Of a stretch of 64,000 nucleotides of DNA, positions 57,523-64,000 are shown piece by piece. Numbering within the stretch: position 1 is the stretch's first letter; each line of letters opens with the position of its first letter. A program made the position numbers and the translations under genes. Where the stretch lies: the NCBI GenBank assembly GCA_008704415.1, contig VXIS01000077.1:92193-156192 (forward strand), read 5' to 3'. The stretch is from Sphaerosporella brunnea (lineage: Eukaryota; Ascomycota; Pezizomycetes; Pezizales; Pyronemataceae). Under the pieces are notes generated by a model. It saw only the letters and a program-made list of their open reading frames with translations, had not been told where the DNA came from and made no database searches.

Positions 57523-58460
57523 CAGTTGACGATCATAGCGCTATGAGTAGATTGTTACTCAACGGTGAAGTTGCCTAATCAAAATATTGCACTCAGTCTC
57601 AGCGGATGAGATTAATTCGCAACGTACCATCAAGGTCTGGGTGGCTCACTGTCGATAGTAGCGCTAGGTGTATCTTGTCACCAAACGGGAAAGTTGCGAA
57701 ATGACAATATTGCAATTGTTCTCGGTGGATGAGAGTAATTGACCACCTACTATAAAGCTGTTGGTTGCTCACTGGGGGTAACATTGCCAACTCGGAGTCA
57801 CGTATGCAGGTTTTAGAAGCCTCCAGTTGACGATTAAAGCGCTATGAGTATCTTATCACCCAACGGTGGAGTTGGCTAATCAAAATTTTGCTCTCAGTCT
57901 CAGCGGATAAGAGGAATTCATCACGTACCATCACGCTTTGGGTAGATCACTGCCCATAGCAGTGCTATGCGTATCTTGTCACCAAACGGTGGAGGTGCAA
58001 AATAACAATATTGCACTCGTTCTCCGTGGATGAGAGTAATTCACCAAGTATGATCAAGCTCTGGGTGGCTCACTGAGGGCAACATTGGAAATTGTGAATC
58101 AACTGTGCAAGTGTTGCAAGCATGTAGTTGACGCTAGTGAGGCCAGTGATACCTTGTCACCAAACGGTGGAGTTGCAAAATGAGAAGATTAAACTCGTTC
58201 TCGGTGGATGAGGAATTCACCATGTAGCATTAAGCTCCGAGTGGCTCACTGATGGCATTGTTGCAATTCGTGAGTCAACTATGCGAGTTTTGTAAGCATG
58301 CAGTGGACAATGGTGGCACTAGTGGTATCTTGTCACTAAGTGGTGGGGTTGCAAAACGACAATATTGCACTCGTTCTCGGTTGATGAGAGTAATTAACCA
58401 CGCCCCAAGGAGTTGTGGGTGTCTCACTGAGGTCAACATTGTAAGTGCCGAGTCAACTAT
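57523..58460 (+). repeat. Higher-order satellite, about 301-bp dimer (block 1)
   Basis: The landmark GCGCTATGAGTATCTTGTCACC recurs near 57540, 57658, 57839, 57962, 58140 and 58320, giving alternating steps of about 118-123 and 178-181 bases. The short and long subunits share the core CAATATTGCACTCGTTCTCGG...GGATGAGAGTAATTCACCA. The long one has about 58 extra bases (GGGTAACATTGCGAACTCGG...GTTTTGGAAGCATCCAGTTG). One dimer is 299-303 bp. Confidence 0.9.
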
Positions 58461-59980
58461 TGTCACACCCTAAACTATGACAATGCGATTTTAATATAAG
58501 AATGGTACGTTTATAATCATTAATTAGTATCAACATCCAAGATCAGTCAGTAGGCCTGTGTGGCGGCCCCCCGAACTGCCCCCCGAGTCAGCATCATTTA
58601 AGGAGTTGGGACAACGTCTCGATGCTGCCCGGCCGCTTCTCTTGCCCGGACGCTGACCGGTCCAAGTGCCGCGCAAAATACGGTACGCCCAACAAATTAT
58701 AATGAGGGGCACTATCGAGTCGACGGTTGCTGGATCCGAAGACTAAGCGCACTAAGCGCCAAGGACCTTACGAGGGTCGTGATCCGAGAAGCTAGAAATA
58801 CTGTTAGCCAAAGGAGATCGAAGGGACACGCGAAAGGGATACTTACAAAACGTTAGTACCAAGCGAAAAGGCTTGGTTCCATCACCGACAAACGAGTTGT
58901 CAGGATGTTGCAATAGTAGCATCGTTGGGGGTGCCATCCGCCGCGTGCCTACCTTTAGGTGCTCAAGTCGGTATGGTGTGTTGGTAATGAGAATCCGTTC
59001 GGTGTCCCAGGAGTAGAGAGGTTGTAGAAAGGATGGAGGAGAAAAGAGCGAGGGGAGCGACAAGCCTTTTTATAAAGCAAGCCGGGATACCATACATTGT
59101 ACCAACGAAGCTGCTGGATACGAGGACAACCTGTAAGGCATCGAAGTCAATCAGGCGGCATAATGAGGGGAAAGACCAGCAGACAAAAGTGCAGTCCAAT
59201 ATGCGGAGCCGCGTCACCAGTGTGGGTGTCGTTTGTCATATGGCGTGCTTCGGTGGTATGATACGACAGGAGGAGCCTTACAAAGATATTGATATGACGT
59301 GTGATCGGTGTCCGCGTCTGTCGCAGAGTCTGATAATAGCTCATCTGCTAATGGTGTACTGCAAGTTCAGCTGAAGCAATGGGGCATAATTCAAGCAGCC
59401 CATAGAGCAAGCTGATCACGCCATCATCGTGCACAATAAGCTGGACTTGTCAGAGTGCAAGAGAGTAGTCTTGCAAGGGGGCACAGTCAAAGAAAGCTGT
59501 AGGGCATGCTGACGGTCATGCTAGCATCCTGCAATATAAATATGACGACGCACTGATTCCAGAAAAGGACTCACGAGTGGGTAATGATTGCGTGCTCCAT
59601 GCATGAAAGTTTTCTCAGTCCACGTACGAAGCACACCTCAGCAGACGATAAGATTTACCCTACTATTATTCAGGGTCAGAGGGATTCCCACTGACCCTAC
59701 GCTTGACGATTAAAAAAAATGAGTTCTACCATCAAGAGGGTCGTTCCTGCCAACATGACTCCTCCAGATCTTCAGAACCATCAGCTTCGAAAACAAAAAG
59801 ACGAACCAACGCAACACACCTCCTCCAAGACATAGATCCTCTTCTCTGCTGTCTTTCCATATACCGAAGAGAACGCGTTAAGATTATTACATTGTGATAA
59901 TGGAGACTTTCTGGCTATTTTATTGGCTAAAGGATAACCCACTCTTAGCCTTGACTCAAGATATAAGGAAAAGGGTCACA
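58461..59980 (+). mobile_element. LTR-type insertion in the satellite (1,520 bp)
   Basis: The insert begins TGTCACACCC and ends AAGGGTCACA. The 5-bp duplication ACTAT flanks it (58456-58460 and 59981-59985) and the satellite unit continues exactly across the gap (GAGTCAACTAT|GCAGG). The TG...CA ends and 5-bp duplication fit an LTR retrotransposon. No second LTR or coding motif is seen, so a solo LTR or an internally deleted element is likely. The orientation is arbitrary. Confidence 0.82.
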
Positions 59981-60035
59981 ACTATGCAGGTTTTTGAAGC
60001 GTGCAGTTGCCCATAGTAGCGCAAGTCGTATCATG
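59981..60035 (+). repeat. Satellite sliver between two LTR insertions
   Basis: 55 bases continue the satellite long-subunit (ACTATGCAGG, GCAGTTGCCCATAGTAGCGC, GTATCATG) between the two inserted elements. Confidence 0.85.
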
Positions 60036-60856
60036 TGTAACGAGGCTCTGTCTAGCAGATAGTCGTGGAATTGAACTCGTGACCTTGGGGAAAAGCAAGG
60101 CAAAATCCTAAACAATAGAATTTTAAGGGCTATCTTGTCGGGTGGACACTAATGGTTCTTGTTGCTGAGGATAAAGGGGTTCTCTCGGCGGAAGCAATCC
60201 TACTTATAGTAGAACGCCGCTCCAGAGACTACCGTCTCCCTGAGTAATACTCAGCCTTTACTCCTTGCTGGCTTTCCGACAGTCTCCACGACTGCGAGCG
60301 TCAAGGCGCGCACAGAGATCGCCCTACCTTCCTATGACTCACTCTTTGATTCCAAATCATAAGTCATAGACATGGGTCGCACCCGGATACCCCGCTCCGT
60401 AAGCGTTGTATTCTCGTGTTGCAGGAAGATGCTCAGCCCTATTGGCTCCATCTCCCGATCTTCTGCATCGCATGCCTTACGCAACAACCACACTTCCTAT
60501 ATAGGTTCTAGGCCGAGTGATTTTTCCCTTTTTCGGCTCTGCGCCTTCCGGTTGATCACTCCTGACCCCTCCGATCGTCAGGCTAGTTCCTGGAACAGGC
60601 AGGTCAACGAAGATATCTCGGAAGAGCTCTAACAATAGCCTATAGTATTGTCATCTCCGAACCGGATGCGCTTCCCAGGTAGCGTCCTACCTGAGGCACC
60701 CAATCTCCGAGTTCTTCCATACCGTCACTCAAGCTAGCTACTATGATCCGGAGCCACCCGGCTATCACGTGCCCTCGAGGCGATCACTATGCAGACTCTA
60801 TTCTATTCCCCTAGCTGACTACTTAGAGTACATGTCACGTGACCATACCCGTGACA
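60036..60856 (+). mobile_element. Second LTR-type insertion in the satellite (821 bp)
   Basis: It starts TGTAACGAGGCTC and ends CATACCCGTGACA. TCATG flanks both ends (60031-60035 and 60857-60861), and the satellite resumes in register (GTATCATG|GCACAAAACGG). The size and ends suit a solo LTR of a different family from the 1,520-bp insert. The 86-codon frame inside (60372-60632) has no recognisable domain. The orientation is arbitrary. Confidence 0.85.
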
Positions 60857-62030
60857 TCATGGCACAAAACGGTTGAGTTTCGAAATGACGATATTGAACT
60901 CGTTCACAGTATTTGAGAGTAATTAACCATGTACCATGAAGGTCGGGGTGGCACACTGAGGGTAACGTTGCGAACTTGAAGTTAAGTATGCAGGTTTTGG
61001 AAGCATCCAGTTGAGGCTTAGAGCGCTATGAGTATCTTGTCACCCAACGTTGGAGTTCCCCAATTGAGATATTGCACTCAATCTCAGCGGATGAGAGTCA
61101 TTGACGAAGTACCATCACGCTCTGGGTGGTTCACTGTCGATAGTAGCGCCACACATACCTTGTCAGCAAACGGGGTTGTTGCAAAATGACTATTTTGCAC
61201 TCATTCTCGGCGGATGAGAGTAATTCACCACGTACCATGAAGCTCTGAGGGGCTCACTGAGGATATCATTGCGAACTCGGAGTCATGTATGCAGGTGTTA
61301 GAAGCCTCCAGTTGACGATTAAAGCGCTATGAGTATCTTATCACCCAACGGTGGAGTTGGCTAATCAAAATATTGCACTCAATCTCAGCGGATGAACAGG
61401 ATTCACCACGTACCATCAGGCTGTGGGTGGATCACTGCCGATAGTAGTGCTATGTGTATCATGTTACCAAACGGTGGAGATGCACAATAACAATATTGCA
61501 CTCGTTCTCGGTGGATGAGAGTCATTCACCATGTGCATTGAACCGGGTGGTAATTCACTGAGGGTGATAATGAGAACTTGGAGTCAAACATACAGGTTTT
61601 GGAAGCATCCAGTTGACGAGCGTCGCGCTATGAGCATCTTATTACCTAACAGTGGAGTTGACTCACCAAATTATTGCACTCAGTCTTAGCGGATGAGAGT
61701 AATTCACCACGTACCATTAAGCTCTGGGTGACTTACTAACGATAGTACCGCTATGAGTATCTCGTTACCCAACGGTGGTGTTGCCCAATCGAAATATTGC
61801 ACTGAAACTCAGCGCATGAGAGTAATTCACCAAGCACCATCAAGCTCAGGGTGGCTCACTGCCCATAGTGGCGCTAAGCCCATCTTGTCACCAAACGGGG
61901 GAGTTGCAAAATCCCAATATTGCACCCAGTCTCGCAGGATGAGAGTAATTCACCAAGTACAATCTAGCTTTTGGGGCCTCACTAAAGGTAACATTGCAAA
62001 TTCCGAGTTAACTATGCATGTTGTCACGGC
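60857..62030 (+). repeat. Higher-order satellite (block 2)
   Basis: The landmarks continue at about 61022, 61146, 61325, 61448, 61626, 61748 and 61873, with steps of 124, 179, 123, 178, 122 and 125. The alternation breaks at the last step, where two short subunits follow each other. Units near 57790-57905 and 61275-61385 are the most alike. Confidence 0.9.
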
Positions 62031-62190
62031 GCGAGTTTGGATGGAGTTTTCCGACTAAGCTACCGGCTTTTACTCTCAATGAAATCGGCTGGAACTCTCA
62101 GATCTAAGGCTTCAAAGGATGCTGATTCATTTGCTGTTCTCAAATTTACCCCCCCGTTGATGGTTGTCAACGTGGTGAGGTTCGGAAGTG
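62031..62190 (+). repeat. Left inner arm of a large inverted repeat
   Basis: CGAGTTTGGATGGAGTTTTC, GACTAAG, CAGATCTAAGGCTTCAAAGG, GCTGTTCTCAAATTTACCCC and GATGGTTGTCAACG are all found in reverse order and orientation at 62735-62945. Confidence 0.9.
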
Positions 62191-62734
62191 GGGTTGTTTG
62201 TGGTGTTGTTTTAGTGTAGTCCGGAAACAGTGGGGGCTGTGTACATAGGTGGGCGTCTGTTTACAAAACAGGGGGGGGTAACATGGAGTGAGTGTTAGAC
62301 TGCTGATGAGTTATGCAGCGTGGCTCGACGTAGATACAACAGGACATAGGTTGTCTATTATAAGTTAATATATCAGGTAAGACTAGCGACACTGGATGTG
62401 CCGGGCGGCGCATCCGATCGTCCGCTCTCAAGCAATCAACACGAACACACATGTAAGGGAACGGTATTGGAACGGTAGTGTGGAGTATGTAAATGCGTTA
62501 GCGCCTGCAGCCATATAGCAGTGTGGTCAGTGACTTAGGCCCCGGAATATTAACTCGATCAGGCCTCCGCGGAGCACCGAGCGCCGCCGACGCTCCCTAT
62601 GTGAAGTCCCCCGTCCGACGATGTATGGGAGTAGTGAACACAGAATAAGGGCCTCACGAGAGGTGTGGGTACACAGGATACTGACAATGTATGGGTCTAA
62701 TGAGCGCGAAGCTCCCTCTTCGAACTGGAATTTG
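62191..62734. other. Non-palindromic spacer at the centre of the inverted repeat
   Basis: About 540 bases without self-complementarity that I can see and without a gene. A GC-rich stretch (62560-62600) lies near its right side. Confidence 0.6.
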
Positions 62735-62945
62735 CTGCATTCCGAATACCTCACTCATCGTTAACAACCATCCATCGGAGTGGGGTAAATTTGAGAACAG
62801 CAGCTAACGAATTGTAATCAGACTTCATCCTTTGAAGCCTTAGATCTGAGGTCCGTATCCATGGGCCGCATATTGATTTCATTGAGGAGTCAAAAGCCGG
62901 ATTACTTAGTCGGCAAAAAACTCCATCCAAACTCGAGCCGTCGAC
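62735..62945 (-). repeat. Right inner arm of the inverted repeat
   Basis: The reverse complement repeats the left inner arm in order, but is about 50 bases longer through several scattered insertions (for example within TTTTTTGCCGACTAAGTAATCC and around CAATATGCGGCCCATGGATA). Confidence 0.88.
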
Positions 62946-64000
62946 AAACCGTGCAGTGAGTTAACTCGAATTTTGCAATTTGTTACCTTTCTTGAGGCCC
63001 GAACACAAGCATAAAAACAATATGTACTATATATAAGAGATTAACTCTCATCGCCTCGAGGACTGGGTTTGCAATATTGGGATTTGCAATCTGCCCACCC
63101 CGTTTGAGTGGAATATACAACAATATGTGGCTCTTGGATGCTTGCCACTTCTTGGGCAGTGAGCCACCCTGAGCTTGGAATTGTGCTTGGTGACCTATTA
63201 CTCCATGCGCTGAGTGTGCGTGTGGTGATAACAAACAATAAATTATATCGAATTGGGAAACAACAACAACAAGGACCAACCGGGGGGTAGATGGGTAACG
63301 AGATACTCAAGGGAAAAAACTAACATACGGTACTAATCTTATTAAGTTCACACGCCGAGACAGCTTAATGCGAGTAACGTGGTGAATTCAGGAACTCTCA
63401 TCCGCTTAAGACTGAGTGCCATAATTTTGGTGATGTGCCACTCCCACTGTTAGGTATAAGTGCTCATAGCGGCGAACGGGGCTTCGTCAACTGGATGCTT
63501 ACCAAAAACCCTGTGGTTGGATGTGTTTGACTCCAAAGTTCTCATTTCATGACACACCCATACACAAATATGAAACAATTAACACCAAAACATCACAAAA
63601 CCCGGATTCAATGCCCATGGGTGAATACTCTCATCCTACCGAGAACGAGTGCAAATTTGTTATTGTCGCATCTCCCAGCCGTTTTGGGTAACATCGGATA
63701 CACATAGCACTACTATAGTCAGTGATCCACCCACAGGGCTCTTGACGTGTAGTACGTGGGTGGCCTCGAATTCATTGTTCGGCATGAGCTAACCCTGAAC
63801 TGTGACCGGGAGGTTGGTGTGCATTTATTTTGTGTGATATGGAGGCGGCAGCTCGACGCAGCTGTTAATAGTGGATGAGAAATACCGCAGAGACAGGACC
63901 ATCATTCAACGGCTTGCGCTATTTACTCTCAACACACTGTAGACAATGATGCTGTTCTTACAAACAACAGCCTGCAACATGACTCCGAGTTCGCAATGAT
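62946..64000 (-). repeat. Inverted, insertion-rich copy of the satellite
   Basis: Read on the minus strand this follows block 2 unit by unit: GGCTCACTGCCC, CTCAGCGCATGGAGTAA, CGAGATACTC (inverse of GAGTATCTCG), CAGTCTTAAGCGGATGAGAG, CATCCAGTTGACGA, CTCGTTCTCGGTAGGATGAG, then ATCATTGCGAACTCGG at the window end (matching about 61265-61280). Short extra bases are scattered throughout, so about 1,055 bases correspond to about 765 on the left. Confidence 0.85.

Noticed and set aside
60050..60120. Minus-strand GTTCAATTCC block resembling a tRNA T-arm
   Set aside because: The arm does not pair and the rest of a cloverleaf is missing. It lies inside the 821-bp LTR element.
61753..62058. 101-codon frame in the satellite
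   Set aside because: Lies entirely in satellite subunits and arises by chance.
62191..62734. Sequencing-adapter sequence at the palindrome centre
   Set aside because: I looked for a CT/GTT-rich hairpin adapter in the spacer and found none, so the artefact hypothesis rests only on the error pattern of the right arm.

Overview
The window looks like a repeat-rich fungal nuclear chromosome segment, most likely from a basidiomycete (inference). The supporting evidence is spliced genes with 51-65 bp GT-AG introns and CTGAC-like branch sites, pyrimidine-rich leaders, and a mobile-element load typical of such genomes: hAT, PIF/Harbinger, Tad-like LINEs with RNase H, and solo LTRs. I see no operons, Shine-Dalgarno sites, convincing tRNA or rRNA genes, or CRISPR arrays. 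Most open frames are chance frames in decayed DNA. About eight loci carry credible coding signal.

Layout. 1-1.07 kb: decayed LINE (minus). 1.3-4.0 kb: MITE fragment, unknown coding relic, 69-bp minisatellite. 4.4-5.4 kb: PIF/Harbinger deletion derivative with TTA target duplication. 6.0-6.8 kb: hAT-type MITE. 7.2-8.2 kb: intact two-exon gene (Uma2-like domain, minus). 9.5-10.4 kb: pseudogene with a recognisable intron. 12.6-14.2 kb: pseudogene copy of a poly-Q gene followed by a two-exon zinc-knuckle gene. 14.5-17.6 kb: LINE tail and MITEs. 18.1-19.0 kb: intact poly-Q gene. 20-24.7 kb: MITEs, a Cys-rich spliced ORF, LINE tail. 25-31 kb: little recognisable. 31-31.9 kb: LINE (minus). 33.0-37.9 kb: two divergently oriented paralogues of an unfamiliar C2H2/acidic-repeat gene family, one decayed, the other carrying an in-frame solo LTR. 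38.0-38.5 kb: zinc-finger pseudogene. 42.0-45.8 kb: hAT cluster with a nested LINE. 46.9-48.7 kb: MITE and a retrotransposon Gag-like relic. 49-56 kb: almost featureless. 56.7 kb: second solo LTR of the 37-kb family. 57.5-64 kb: ~301-bp higher-order satellite, split by two LTR elements and then inverted around a ~0.55-kb spacer to the window end.

How it works together. The region is a transposon sink or heterochromatin-like segment holding a few lineage-specific genes. Two gene families (poly-Q and C2H2/acidic repeat) each occur as one better-preserved and one degraded copy, which gives direct internal evidence of duplication and decay. Target-site duplications read from the sequence date several insertions relative to one another: a LINE landed inside a hAT relic, a solo LTR landed inside the C2H2-family gene, and two LTR elements landed inside the satellite.
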